Origin: Margaritispora aquatica
Lineage: Eukaryota; Ascomycota; Leotiomycetes; Helotiales; Discinellaceae
Reading direction: 5' to 3'
Length of the DNA stretch: 64,000 nt
Assembly (NCBI GenBank): GCA_007644065.1
Contig: VJWN01000001.1
Coordinates: forward strand, 2,122,340 to 2,186,339
Part shown: positions 13,412-25,825 of the stretch, one piece after another
Position numbering within the stretch: the first letter of the stretch is position 1
How the letters are laid out: every line of letters begins with the position of its first letter
Notes under the pieces: generated by a model
What the model saw: the letters and a program-made list of their open reading frames with translations, nothing else
The model's database searches: none
Told to the model about the DNA's origin: nothing
Translations under genes and position numbers: made by a program

Positions 13412-14273
13412 ATGGTTATGAACATGCAAGAAAACTTGCTCCTCCGTCGTGGAGATGAGAATCGCGCTCACATTCCCCCAATGCCTATGTGGTTAGGAAT
13501 CATTCGTGTCGTCCAATTGGTAAGGGATCACCAAACTCCTCATCCAACAGTGATTAACAGCTACTCTAGGTCTTCACTCTGTTAGTTTTGATCCTCTCCG
13601 CCTATGCATCCTCAGTCTTCGGCGCCGGTTATGTAAGTCCAATCCCTCATCTCCATCACTTACCGAAATCTCATGAAACATACGCTAACATATCGTGCAC
13701 AGTTCATCGGGTTCGGACTCTCCTTCTACGTCTTCTTCTGGACCATCATCTTCCTCTGCTATATTATCCTTTCACCCCTCTTCTTCCCCAAGATCTACAT
13801 CTACTGGGTACACCTCCTCCTCGAGTTCAAGACCGTCATCTTTTGGCTCTCCACCTTTGCGCTCCTCGCTTCCGAGGTCGCCGCCTGGGGATTCCTCGAT
13901 TACACTTACATTGACGTCTATGGGACGAAGCACCACTCTGGCTTCTTCACTGGCGCGAACGGTGCACTTGGTGCTATGAAGGCGGCCGCTGCTTTTGGGG
14001 CATTTACTTGGGTGCTCTTTGTGGCTAGTTTGGTCATTGTTGGTGAGTGACCTTCTCAACAACCGCGAACTTTTTCGTTTGGATGACACTAACATCATCT
14101 CAGCAATTGCATGCTTTAGGCACTACAAGGCCAAATCACCCATGTTCTACTCCTCTGTTGCCGGTCCCGCCGCTACGGATGCAGAGAAGGGCGCTCCAGC
14201 TGGTGGTGCACCAGTTCAACAGCAACCAGTTGAGCTGAACGAGTACGCACCTGCACCACAACCCCACCCATAA
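13412..14273 (+). CDS. MARVEL-domain four-helix membrane protein
   Basis: Exons 13412-13519, 13570-13632, 13703-14042 and 14104-14273 join to 226 aa. Four hydrophobic segments are visible: about 27-50, 58-82, 91-115 and 140-165, with a short charged loop between the third and fourth. This is the layout of fungal MARVEL proteins, which sit in cholesterol- or ergosterol-rich membrane regions and in vesicle trafficking. The last 45 residues form a cytosolic tail rich in Pro, Gln and Ala. Small exons interrupt the helices, as is common in this fungal family. Specific role unknown. Confidence 0.8.
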
Positions 14274-16196
14274 GAGTATACTATACGCAGAGAATGCTCT
14301 TCGGCATTCCAGTTAAGTAGTACTGTCGAACGAAACGAGGTGGTTTAGATGATTATTCAGACGCGCGCGATTTTTAATGTGGCTTATAGTTGGGAGGGTA
14401 GATTTTGGCGATACCCTGCGATTGATATTTTGAATTTTCTCGTTATGCTTTTGATGGTCTACTTTTGCTTAGCGCTTCGCACATGCATAGAATACAACGC
14501 TCATTTCACTCCTTGCAATGCAACAAACTTAATTTGTGCTTTCTGTACTGTACTGTCTCACTTACGTCGGTGAAGCCACCATGAATTGTGTATGTTCAGC
14601 CTTTGACTTTCTTGGTCCAGCTTCCAGCAAGCGAGACTGTCATTTGAGTATCTAGATCTCCAGTAGTCTTTCGGCTGTCTTGATTAATCATAACGTCACC
14701 GACGATCACCATTTTAGCATCGTACTCATATTCTCTTCGGTCGTGACAAGAGAAACAACTTCTCGGAAAGCGCATCAATATCCTAGTATTCAGTTGGCGC
14801 GCTTCGCATACTCGTACTCTCGCAACAAGCTTCAAGTCCAGCAATCACTAGTATCCAGCACGTGTACCAGATACAAAGATTTGTAAATGTGACCGCATCA
14901 GCAGCAAGAATTGAGGTTGAGGTTGAGATAAACTTTCCTACCGAGCACGAGTGTGAAGTCGTCTTGGTGATTCGTCGGCTAATATATATGTGCAGCAAGC
15001 TTTCCGGCAAATCTCCAGATGTATACCGGTAGTTTAGTATGTACCGAAGTGCAAGAAGCATCAATGTTCAACGGTTGGCAAACTTGGTTCTCTATCTTGG
15101 ACTTGTGTGGGGATCTTACCAGCACGAGTGTGCTCTCAGGGCAATGATTCGACAATATATGCGATCTTAATGAGAACAGACACCTCGGTACTGAGAGCTA
15201 ACTAGGTTGGCAAATGCCCATCACCTGCAGCTCGCCGTGAATGCATGCATGACTAGCTTCGGGAGCAGTTGACTATTCAGACATCTTTCTTCAACTATCT
15301 CATCAACACCACATCAGCACAAACAAAATCAAAGAAACGAATGTTTAAAGATTTAATAAGAGTAGGGCACACGACACCAAACCGCTGACTCGATTACGAG
15401 GACAAACAACTTGAACACCAAGAAACGTCGGACCCGAAAGCGCCCCCAGCGTCACGAGTACCGGGGTTCGCTTGTTTGCATTATGCGATGATCCACCAAC
15501 CAATCTCTTGACCTTCCAACTTCAGATCTTCCTCCGATCACACCAACGGTCACGCTTCCCCAAGTTACGGCACTCGACCGAGAGCTATAGCTCAGGGATA
15601 GTACAAAACCAGCAATGCAGACACATTTGTGTATTTCGTGACGTTTGCCCCTGACGTGATCTTGGCATCTCATTCGCTTGTTACCCCATTTTTTCCCATC
15701 GGTCATCGAAATGAGAAGACCTGCTTGAACCCTGTCGCTGTTACGGGTGCTAGATCCCATCTGAGCATGCATGGGACTTATATCTTCATCGTTGGCAGCG
15801 AATGAGGGGTTCTTTGGTCATGCACGACGACAGTGCTAGATTCTTGCACTGATCGACAGACGGTAGAGGGGGTTAATGTCAGGGACATCTGATGTGTGCC
15901 TAGCGAATGTGCTTCTTCATACGAGTAGAATAGCATTAATTGAACTTTTGAACATAGGTAGGGATGAGCGAATCGTCTCCACGTGTAATTTCACATGATG
16001 CTAAAGTTTACGGAGGAACATACACGCTTTCGGACATGGTGGGCAAGTAAGTATCGAAAGAAGATGATATATAAGTCCACGATACTCCCATTCTTAGATT
16101 TGTCCACCAGACTCGTCTCTTAGATTCATCTCAGTCCCTCCTCACTCACCTCTCCAACAACTCTCCATCACCATCACCAACATCCAAGCTAACAAA
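14274..16196. other. Intergenic, no gene seen
   Basis: About 1.9 kb without a supported gene on either strand. Its right end is the promoter and CT-rich leader of the NLP gene. Confidence 0.5.
16068..16074 (+). promoter_or_regulatory. TATA box of the NLP gene
   Basis: TATATAA lies 123 nt before the start codon and is followed by a pyrimidine-rich leader full of CTC and CACC. Position and context suit a strong inducible fungal core promoter. Confidence 0.5.
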
Positions 16197-17077
16197 ATGG
16201 CCGTCCTCTCCAGCCTGATTCTCAGCTACCTCGCTAGCGCAGCAGTCGCATTCCCTCTCGAGCACCTTTTCTCCCGCGCCGTCATCTCGCACGATGCTGT
16301 CGTAGGTTTCGCCGAGACTGTCCCTGCCACCACGCAAGGAACTATCTATGAGGCCTATCAGCCTTTCTTGAAGGTTGTTAATGGATGCGTGCCTTTCCCT
16401 GCTGTGGATAGCGCTGGAAACACTGGGTGAGTTCCTCTCGCTTCCGAATTGATGTATGGCTTGAAATGTTAGCAATGGAGGCTAATGTTATTAAGTGGTG
16501 GTCTTGCTGTCACTGGTAGCTCGAACGGCGGTTGCTCCAGCAGCACTGGACAAATCTACTCTCGATCAGCTACCTATGGTTCCTACTACGCAGTCATGTA
16601 CTCCTGGTAAGTTGACTCCAAATCCCCATATTCTGCCCAATTCCCATCTCCCTCCTCTTTCCACTCCTTCCAGAACCCACACTAAAACCCCACAGGTACA
16701 TGCCCAAAGACGAGCCCTCCGACGGACTCGGCCACCGCCACGACTGGGAAGGTGTAATCATCTGGCTCAAGTCCGGCACCGCAACGACCGCCGCCAACAT
16801 CGCGGCAGTCTGCCCCTCCGCGCACGGCGACTGGGATTGCTCAACTTCAGGCTACTCGCTGTCTGGCACCGGCGCGCTCATCAAGTACGAGTCAGTGTGG
16901 CCCGTCAACCACGCTTGTGGTCTTACCTCGACTGTTGGTGGACAGCAGCCATTGATCGCATGGGAGAGCTTGACGAGTGCGGCACAGACAGCGCTGACGA
17001 ATACCGACTTTGGAAGCGCCACTGTGCCGTTCAAGGACTCGACTTTCACGGCGAACTTGGCCGCTTGTTCATTCTAA
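16197..17077 (+). CDS. Secreted necrosis- and ethylene-inducing-like protein (NLP, NPP1 family)
   Basis: Exons 16197-16426, 16496-16606 and 16696-17077 join to 240 aa. Residues 1-19 form a signal peptide. NLPs are secreted proteins of plant-associated microbes; cytolytic members bind sphingolipids of the plant plasma membrane. The family signature GHRHDWE is intact at residues 126-132, directly after the second splice junction, and Asp and Glu residues expected around the metal site are present. The mature part has six cysteines (in NGC, GGC, VCP, WDC, HAC and AAC contexts), more than the two of type 1, so it may belong to the less-studied six-cysteine fungal type. Cytolytic activity cannot be inferred; many family members are non-toxic. 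No breaks seen. Confidence 0.93.
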
Positions 17078-18665
17078 ATTCAGGCGATGTTTGGATGAGA
17101 TGGGGTCCTGGGAATGGGGAGGGAGAGGTATCAAAAGTAATTCTGAATGTGTGAGAATTGAGGTCGATTAATTTAGTATGGCAGTCATACTTACGATACC
17201 TGAACCGACGGCTGAGTAGCTTAAACAAAGGCTCAATGAATTGAAACGTTTACAAGACATCCCCTCAGCTTCCGACTAAAGGACGTAATCTTCTATGTTG
17301 ATTCATTCGCTTGTTCTGCTTACTATGTCTCCAACACTCTGAGCACGTCCAGAGACCTCAGGTCTGCAACTGCACAGTAGCAGTTTCAAAAACCCACAGT
17401 TATATTGGACCGTAATATCTTACTGTCCTCAACCCGTTTCCAAGATGCCATTCTCAATTATTACAATCCCATGTGATTACCGCCACGGAACAGAACTAGT
17501 CTTTTCTCTCATATTACCCATTCAAACACAACTTCGCTTATTTCTCAAGTTCGTCTACGCCAAAAGCTCAAGGCATGAGTTTATACTTTGATAGCTAAGT
17601 CACATAAGCTCGCATCAAAAAAGTAAATGCTTCTAAGAAAGAGATTGGATAGTGGAGTCTGTCCTAAGCCTAAAGTAATATCTGCATATGAGGACGTGGA
17701 ATTGATAGCTTAAAAGTTATGGTTCTCGATGTTCACTTCTCGTTTGAATTGAAGTCCAAACCTCAAGTTACTGGATACTTGGACATGCTGCATTGTATGA
17801 CTACCTACCTCTATTGATGCTGCTAACTCCAGAAAGACCACTTCACCATCAAGACTAGAACAGCTAATTAAGTTGGGTAGAACACGCCGGTCTAAGCCTA
17901 CCTACTGCTGCTTGAAGCTTATGCATCTAAGCAAAAGAAAATGTGTGCTGAGTAATCTTAGATACCTAGATGTGCAGTTTCGCTTAGCGAAACCATCATC
18001 AGACGGGCACTGGCATTTGCACTTGGTGCATTCGTTATTAAGGAGAGATAAACGAGCCACTCGAATGAGTGACAAATACAGACACGACACCGTATCTCTC
18101 CAGGAATAAAAGGAACCAGGTGTCTTTAATCTTTTTTTCCTGCCCACTCACCCACTCACCCACTCACCCAATCCACTAGACAAGAGCAATCCTACAAACT
18201 CCGAACCTTGATCAACCAACTATACTCACACCGGACGAACAAATAGCGTACATCCTCATCCTCCCCAAAGTCTACCCGGCTTGCTACTCTACCCTAATCT
18301 ACTCTACTCTACTCTCGGAGCTAATGTGATGTGTTGTGATCTGATGTCAAATGTTGCGTCCCAGCTTCTCCGAAATGGGATAACGAGGGAAGACGCGAGA
18401 ACCTAGCATTTCCCCAGGGCGATTAAATGCTGTTGCATATGTGTGGTACAGCGACGATAAGTACAGGAACAGCTATTTTAGATAGATAGAGATGTTGGCA
18501 TCGGCAGTTATGTGTATCGAGAGATCAATATGAGTGTTGGTATATTTGGCTTTGAGGAAGAGTAAATTCGCTTATTTTCACAGTATAACAAGAACCAAAA
18601 TACATGGAATCAAAATCTCGGTTCAAGCAATTAGTTAGGATTTCTTTCACACAAACTCTCCCTAA
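17078..18665. other. Convergent intergenic with CT-rich microsatellites
   Basis: No gene is seen in 1.6 kb between two convergent stops. A CCCACTCA-type tandem repeat lies near 18139-18170, and a CTACT-type run near 18281-18317. Confidence 0.5.
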
Positions 18666-20281
18666 CTACCCGCCAATGCCCGGACACTTGAAATACACAC
18701 TCTTAACCTCCAAAAAGTGATCCATACTCTCCAGCAAACTCTCCCTCCCGGTCCCACTGCCCTTCCACCCACCAAACGGCAGATCCCACGAGCCCGTCGG
18801 ACTCGCACAATTGACACCAACCATACCACTCTCGAGCTTCTTGCTCACGCGCATGGCCCGCGTCAGATCGTTCGTGAACAGCGACGCGTATAGGCCAAAC
18901 TCCGTGTCGTTGGCCTTGGCGATGACTTCTTCCTCCGTCTTGAATGTGTTGATCACCACCACGGGTCCGAAGACTTCTTCCTTCATGATACGGCTGTCTT
19001 CCGGCTGGTTGAGGAACACGACGGGCTTAACGGTCAGACTACCACTGTCGCTGGAGCCTTCGGGCTCTCCACCGAGCTCGACAGTCCCCGTAGTCTTGCC
19101 CAGCTCAATATACTTCATCACCGTCTCAAACTGCACCTTATCCGCCACCGGCCCATGATTAACATCCTTACTCGTCGGATCGCCCATCCTCCTCTTCGCC
19201 GCACACGCCTTGAACGCCTCGACGAACTTTCCCGCCACGCTCTCCTGCACATAGATTCTACTATTTGCCATGCACGTCTGGCCCGTGTTCCAATTGATGC
19301 TGAACTCGGTGGCCTGGGCTGCTTCCTCGAGATTTGCATCGTTGAAGATGAGACTAGGTCCCTTGCCGCCGAGCTCGAAGACTACCTTTTTAAGATTCGA
19401 CTGTGCGGATGCGATTTGGATCGCTCGTCCAGTTCGCGTACTGCCTGTGAAGGAGATGGCGCGGATCCGCATGTGTAGGCCCATGGCGTTACCACTTGTT
19501 TGGCCATGGCCGGAGAGCACGTTTATGACGCCTGGAGGAAACCCGCATTCTGAGATCCATTGGGCTACTTTCCAGGACTGTTCGCATAGTCAGTGAAACC
19601 AACAAGCTAGAGCCAGGAATGGTCAAAACGTACCGACAGAGGAGCTTTCTCACTACTCTTCAGAACGACACAGTTCCCCGCCGCCACAGCAGGCGCAACC
19701 TTCTTTGCAAAAAACACGAGCGGCGCATTCCACGGAATGATGATCCCCACAACTCCAAACGGCTGCCTAAGCGACATATTCAAGAACCCTGGTGTATTCA
19801 AACTCGTATGTCCCTGTGGATACGCCGCCTCGCCAAAGTAGTTGAAATGAACAGCGGCATAGTGGGAATCGAAGCAGTTCTCGATCGGGCGGCCCATGGA
19901 GATGGCATCAAGGGTTGCGAGCTCGGCCTGAGAGGCTGTGATCTTCGCGGCCATTGCTTTGAGGGGCTTGCCGCGCTCAATGGGCGAGAGGGCGCTCCAT
20001 GCTGGGAATGCTGCTTCGGCTGCTTGAACGGCGGTGTCGACATCTTGGACTGAGGCTTCTGCGACTTTGGGATTGTTAGCTTTGCCATGTGTGTGAGGGA
20101 GTGCTGGCCGTACCTTTTGCTACGAGCTCGCCATTGTATGGATTGAAGAGATCGAATGTCTCTTTTGTCGAAGCTGGGACAAGCTACAACGCATCAGCTT
20201 CTTTTCTCTCTCTCGTTTCTATTGTACCGTGTTGCTCCTTACCTTGTTGTTAATGAACAGCTCTGCGTCAATGACAGTCAT
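18666..20281 (-). CDS. NAD(P)-dependent aldehyde dehydrogenase
   Basis: Exons 20243-20281, 20114-20183, 19634-20064 and 18666-19577 (read downward) give 483 aa, the normal ALDH length. It should oxidise an aldehyde to its acid with NAD(P)+. The oxyanion Asn is N149 in PWNAP, the general base E248 in ELGGKGP and the nucleophile C282 in NTGQTCMANSR; the C-terminal PFGGWKGSG is present. The chosen start begins MTVIDAELFINN. An upstream ATG at 20368-20370 opens a different frame that stops exactly over this start (see finding). The gene lies 0.9 kb from the GMC gene on the same strand and may supply its acid-forming step. Substrate not readable from sequence; a succinate-semialdehyde or aromatic-aldehyde role is possible. 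Confidence 0.93.
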
Positions 20282-20370
20282 CTTGCCGGGGGAGAATTTG
20301 AATCTGCGTCAACGCTGATGTCGTATTTGAGTTCACTACCGCTTGCTTCTGTTGCTGCTGGTGATGCCAT
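20278..20370 (-). promoter_or_regulatory. uORF overlapping the ALDH start codon
   Basis: An ATG at 20370-20368 opens a 30-codon frame whose TGA (20280-20278) overlaps the ALDH ATG (20281-20279) as ATGA. The arrangement could lower translation of ALDH or couple it by re-initiation. It may instead be the remains of an N-terminal extension lost to a frame change. Confidence 0.4.
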
Positions 20371-21168
20371 CTTGCGTGGGTGAGGCTCTGTAAGGGATAT
20401 AATAAAGCTCCCCCGCCATAGCTTCATGCTTCATTAGTGGGCACCAACCAAAGCATGGGCTTTTTCTTCCGGTGGGATCCCCCCGTTTTGCCCTTGTTGG
20501 TCAGCACCTAAACATCGAATTCTTTCCAACTGCTTGATGACTGTAGTTGTGAGAGTGAAGAGGCGTTTGTCCATGTTCATAGCGCATACGTGTATCCGAC
20601 GGTGCCGAGGCAGCAGAAGGAAGAGGTTGGCTCAAGTTGGAGACAGGACAGGGAAAGCTACGAATGTTTCTTATCAGTGAATCAGGCGGAGCTCCGTTAC
20701 AGGGGTAACACGGCACCAGGCTTCTGAACCTGGCTAAAGGGAGTGGCGCTGACAGCTTGAAATTTAGTGGATGCTCCCTGGAGCAGGTGGCTGACAGTCG
20801 GGTATAGTCTAGACCTCTCGCTTATGATTGTTTACTTGAATTTTGTTGTAAGATCTTATATTCTGCATTGCATAGCGAATTCCATTCTAATGAATATCAG
20901 GAAAGAGAAAGAAAAGTAAACTCTGGTGACAGGCCTTGCAGGGCGAGGTAATTAATAGGTATAGATAGAGCAGATAAAATGCCTCAACCTTCATGACGAA
21001 ATGCTCAACCATCCCAAGATGAGATTAAGCGAGTGCTAGAATATATGCCGTATCTTTTGTGTGAAGATATCTGTTGTGTGTCCTCAAAGAAAATTTATAA
21101 CCGGCGAGTGAATTCTTTACGTTGAGATTCTTCGGTTGAAATTTCAAATTCTTCGGTCTATCTAGTCC
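20371..21168. promoter_or_regulatory. ALDH promoter / GMC 3' region
   Basis: No gene is seen. A palindrome CGGAGCTCCG at 20687-20696 contains inverted CGG triplets (CGG-N4-CCG), the sort of site bound by Zn2Cys6 dimers. It lies about 400 nt upstream of the ALDH start. Confidence 0.35.
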
Positions 21169-23171
21169 CTACAACTTGGAATATCCTTTATACTCAGCTG
21201 CGCTCTCGTCCAACTTATACTCCACAATTATTTTCTCCGCCGCAATCTCGCCGACAATATAAGCCGTGGATTGTGTATGATTACTACTCAAAGGTCAGCT
21301 AGCACTCTTTCAACAACAGCTCTTCCAACCAAACCCCATGTAGACACATCACATCACCAGTCATGAAAACTTACTTCATCACAAACGGACAAACACTCAA
21401 ATCCACGACTCTCAGGCCCGTCGTCCCCAAGACCCTAAAATTCGAATCCACACATGCCTCCCTCTCCTTCGCCGGACCCATCTTCACCGTACAAGACATA
21501 TGCCACGAGCTCGCCGTGGTCTTCTTGACATGCTCCCAGATCGCATCATCGTCAGCATCCTTCCCAGGCCCGATTGTCGCGAGCGTGTTGGATGCGTAGA
21601 TCGGTGCTGAGAGAAGGGAAATGGTTTGCCGGATCCCGGAGATGATGGTGCGTTTGTCGTAGGCATGTGTGAGGAACGAGGGGTTGATCAGTGGTGGTGT
21701 GGTGGGAGAGGTGGAACGGAGTGTTATTGTCTGTGTGGATTTATTAGTGGCGGTGAGAGAGGGGAGAAGTGGAGGAGCATACTCCTCTACTTTGCGGATT
21801 CATGATCAGACACATTGCTCCTAGGAAAGTGGTATCTGGTTCAGGCTCATAGCCGGCCAGAGCAGGTGGTGTATGCTACAACACATTAGCTGATATCTCA
21901 CATCCCACAATTCTGATCTTGAAAACCACTCACTGTAGCAATCTCAATACATGGCACCTGCTCTCTCGCCAAAAAAACTCTCATCTTCTCATCCAGCCCC
22001 TCAAACTCATCCGACTCCAGGATCTCAGAGACTTTAAACCATCCCATCGGCGTTGGACTCTGCTGCACTTCAACAAACGAGGGATCTCTCTTCATAACGA
22101 TCCCAACGCTTGAGAAGCAGTGGTCTTGTAGGTTCCGTCCCACACCTGGCAATTCACATACAACATCAATCCCATGCTTCTCCATTTCCTCTCTCGGACC
22201 AATTCCAGACAACATCAGAATCTGAGGAGTATTGATCGCGCCACCCGAGACAATGACTTCGTTCTTAGCGAAAAACTCCCGCCCATCGATCATTCTGACA
22301 CCGATTGCTCTGGTTCCCGAGAAGAGAATCTTAGCCACCCCGCTATCAGTCAGGACTGTGAGATCAGAGGCAGGATTGGAGAGGTACGCTGTTGAAGAGG
22401 TGATGCGCTGTCCATCGTGAATGCATACGGTTCCCATGCCCATTCCGAGTGGAGAGCCTGAGTTCACGTCCGCGTTGGTAGAGAGGCCTGTTTGCGTGGC
22501 GGCGATGTAGATTTTCTCGAGCTCTGGGTCCCAAGTTGAAGGCTGGCCGTATGAAAGGTGTACTGGTCCTACTCTATCACGATCTAACACGCATGTACCT
22601 TAGCGAAGCAGCTTCACACCCCGAAGCGAGAATCATACCGTCTGTACTCGAACACACATATCTGTTCATCCCAGACACTGGAACTTCAGGATGCAAGCTC
22701 TCCACACGATCCAAAACCTTCCTCACATTGCTCCATGCAAAACTCTCATCCCCCACCAATCTCGCCCATTCATCATAATCATCTCTCGATCCGACCGTCC
22801 AGCCACAGAAATTGATCGCCGTGCTCCCACCCAGCCCTTTACCACGGGAATAATCAATCTCCTGTCCGATTAGTTGCGTTTGAGGCGTGGTTTTATAACC
22901 CCAGTTTAAGGGCGAGTTGGGCGCGAAAGCGAGTGTGAAGCGCTCACTTAGTGAGAGGGAGGAGAGGGATGTGTTGGTACCTCCCGCTTCGAGGAGGAGG
23001 ACGGTGGGATGGGTGGAAGTGGCGGAGAGGCGGGATGCGAGAGCGCTTCCGGAGGGACCGGCTACGTGATCTGTTAGTGTTTGTCTCTCTCTAATTTTTT
23101 GATAGTTGATGATATTGAATCTGAAAGTGAGACTTACCGCCAATCACGATGAAGTCGTATGAGTTTTCCAT
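21169..23171 (-). CDS. GMC-family FAD oxidoreductase
   Basis: Six exons (23138-23171, 22639-23061, 21934-22583, 21783-21875, 21375-21730, 21169-21286, read downward) join in frame to 557 aa. GMC enzymes oxidise alcohols, reducing O2 or a quinone. Visible motifs: dinucleotide-binding GAGPSG (residues 11-16), an acidic end of strand two (LLLEAGG), the PROSITE-type RGKGLGGSTAINF, SGGAINTPQILMLSGIGP in the middle, and catalytic H477 (SSWHMSC) with H522 (NSNHTQSTAY) near the C-terminus. No signal peptide, so it is probably intracellular, unlike secreted lignin-type aryl-alcohol oxidases. The second intron is 55 nt; reading through it would end the protein early. Divergent from the NCS1 permease. 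Choline, aryl-alcohol or pyridoxine-type substrates are all possible. Confidence 0.92.
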
Positions 23172-24024
23172 TGGATTGGAATATGAGACAGCAGTGAGTA
23201 GATCGGAGGAAAGCACCAATGCGGACAATTCTCTCAATCAAGCTGAGTATTGCACTCGCTCATTTACATCCCGCATGCCCTGGACAACCACATGCAAACC
23301 ATGATTTCTCATCATCTTTCAACAATCCCCAGAATCTAAACGCCGATCACTCTTTAATCCAAAACAAAATATCCATCCAGCATTCGCATCTCCATTCCAT
23401 TCCATGAATTGGTGATGATCTGGTCCAGACAGGTTTCAAGCTTGTATTTTCGATATCTTATCACGGCAACATGTAAACAGGTAGCCGTCGGAACAGCTAA
23501 CCGCATGCAACACAACAACGTCCATGCACTCTTCTCTCACCGGCCACCACTACAGGCTACAGCTCAGCTGGAGCTCAAGCTGCTACACTTACAGTATGCA
23601 TCGGTGACAAGCTTCCATTATGGGCACTAGACGATGGGGGAGGAGAACACGTCTGAGCTCAAGCTCCCCTTTTCCCTTATCGTCGATCATCAATATTGGA
23701 GCTGTACCGGTAATCCATAGCGGAGACGAGACTCACAGGGTCTTTGTTTGGGACGAGACAAGGCCAGCTTTCTGTCTGGGGTTGGGGGGTTTTCTCGATA
23801 ACGAGTTCAGCTGTGGTTTTGTGATACGGTGAAAGTAGTTGAGAGAAGCAGGTATCAAGCGAGTGAATGAGTGGATGAGGTCTTAAAGACTACCTTGTCT
23901 CCGGATTATTTGGTAAGATTTTTGACTTTCAGCTTAAGGTTAAGGTTTCTGTCGGGGAACTTTGAACTTCGTTGATATATTCACTTATTGATACGGACAA
24001 GAGAAAAACCAGTAATCAGACAAG
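23172..24024. promoter_or_regulatory. Shared divergent promoter, GMC oxidase / NCS1 permease
   Basis: 853 bp separate the two starts. An imperfectly spaced inverted repeat ACGGC-N16-GCCGT lies at 23463-23488, and GAGCTCAAGCT occurs twice (about 23571-23581 and 23655-23665). No gene is visible. Confidence 0.4.
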
Positions 24025-25825
24025 ATGTCGATCTCGACTTTCATGAAAAAGCTAGAGGTGAAGCCTACAGAGGACGAATGGGAAGCCATTGAGACGACAC
24101 GATGGGGAAATAAAGACGTCTATCCTATTCCTCACGACAAGAGGACATACGGCGTATATGCATTTGTCAGCTATTGGGGTACGTCCTCTTTCCAACCCTA
24201 ACATCTGAAAATACAAGCTAACAGCGCTCTCAGGGACATGTGGAGTGTGTCTTTCCTCTTGGACAATTGGAAGCAGTCTCATCGGCATCGGTCTCACTGC
24301 CGGACAAGCAATGGCTTCAGTCACGGTCGGCATGGTGTTGGCGAGTGTTAATGCATATTTGAATGGCACGCCAGGTGCGAAACATCATTTGGGGTATGGC
24401 ATGTTAGCCAGGTCTGCGTTTGGATTGTGGGGATCATATTTCTGTATCATGCTTAATGTGTTTCAGTCGTTTGTATTTTATGTGAGTTTGTGACTTGGGG
24501 GGTACATATTGAGAATTTGACTGATGAAGTGATAGGGAACGCAAATGTACTTTGGTGGTCAGGCGTTTGTGCTGATATTGAATTCGATCTTCCCGACTTT
24601 CTTGAGGATGAAGAATACGCTTCCTGAGAGGTATGATATAGTTACAGTGATAATGTTGATTGATACTGATTTTCACAGTGCTGGCATCACAACACCCGGC
24701 CTAATTGGCTTCGTTCTCTTCATCATCCTCTACTTCCCCATCATCTACTTCATTCCCGCCCATAAGATCCAAAAGCTCCTTGAAGTGCAAGTCATCGTCG
24801 CGACAGCTACCCTCCTCGGCATCATGGGCTGGGCCGTCCACGCGAATGGCGGAAGTCCCGGAGACTTAATCTCGCCCGCCATTTCCCTCTCCAAAGCCGA
24901 AGCCGGATTCCGTGTCATCCAAGGTATCACCAGCGTAGCGGGCACTTACACCGGTGGAACGGACCGGGTCTCAGATTGGACGCGTTACGGACGGTCCCGC
25001 CACACTTCCACTCCCGCAATCCTCTCCCTCGCCGTAACGGTGATTCTCACCGCGCTCGTTGGTATCATCTCCACCTCCGCCCTAAATGAAGCCTACGGCA
25101 TCCTGCAATGGAACCCGCTCATCGGACTCCAGATTGTCCAAGCAACAAACTACACGGCCGCCTGCCGCGCCGGGACTTTCTTTGCAGGCATTGGGCTGCT
25201 ATCTGTGACAGTCTTTGTGAATTACACACAAAACTGCGTCTCGTCCGGAATGGACGTCGCAATGCTCGTCCCGCGATACATCACGCAACGGCGAGGAGCC
25301 ATCATCTTCTCAATCCTCGGCGTGCTGGCCCAGCCGTGGCGTTTCCTCACTCAAGCTATCACGTTCATCACTGTGCTATCCAGTTTCGGCGTCTTCATGT
25401 CGCCCGCGGCCGCGATCCTCGTGGTGGATTTCTGGCTCATTCGCAGGACGAAGTGGGATATCCCCGCACTATACCAACCTGGTGGCATCTACTGGTTCAT
25501 AGGCGGCGTGAATTGGCGCGCCTTTGTTGCGTATTTCTTGGGCATGTGGCCTGCGCTTCCTGGGTTCGTAAATGCGGTCTCTGGATTAGAAGTCGCGGTT
25601 ACCTGGAGGAGGTTCTATCAGATTAGTTTCTTCTTTGGATACTTCGTGTCCGGGTCGCTGTATTTTCTGTTTTGCAAGTTGGCGCCACCGCCGGGACTGG
25701 GTGTGCAGGTCGATTTTGATATCGATGGACATGGGGTCGTGGATGGAACCTCGGAGGGGTCTGAGAAAGGTGCTGTAGAAGAAGAGAAGGGGGTTGGGGA
25801 GTCGAAAAAGGAGGTGTTTGTTTGA
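24025..25825 (+). CDS. NCS1-family (purine-cytosine permease-like) transporter
   Basis: Exons 24025-24178, 24234-24481, 24536-24630 and 24679-25825 give 547 aa with about 12 hydrophobic segments and a short charged C-terminal tail. NCS1 proteins are H+ or Na+ symporters for nucleobases, allantoin, hydantoin, thiamine, nicotinamide riboside or pyridoxine. The N-terminus (RWGNKDVYPIP, then YWGTCGVCLSSWTIGSS) and the segment GTYTGGTDRVSDWTRYGRS resemble the Fur/thiamine branch. The third intron is 48 nt, in phase and without a stop, so retention would add 16 residues. It lies next to the regulator and two catabolic enzymes, which suggests it imports the cluster substrate, probably an N-heterocycle. 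Confidence 0.9.

Noticed and set aside
16495..17154. 219-codon frame overlapping the NLP gene
   Set aside because: It runs through an intron in the wrong frame; the spliced NLP model carries the family motif.
21376..21378. Early stop of the GMC gene at VMK
   Set aside because: The TAA lies inside a GTAAGT donor; the next exon supplies the conserved SNHTQSTAYIVGE end.
22584..22638. Frameshift in the GMC gene
   Set aside because: The apparent break is a 55-nt intron with GTATGA donor and GTTAG acceptor that restores the frame exactly.
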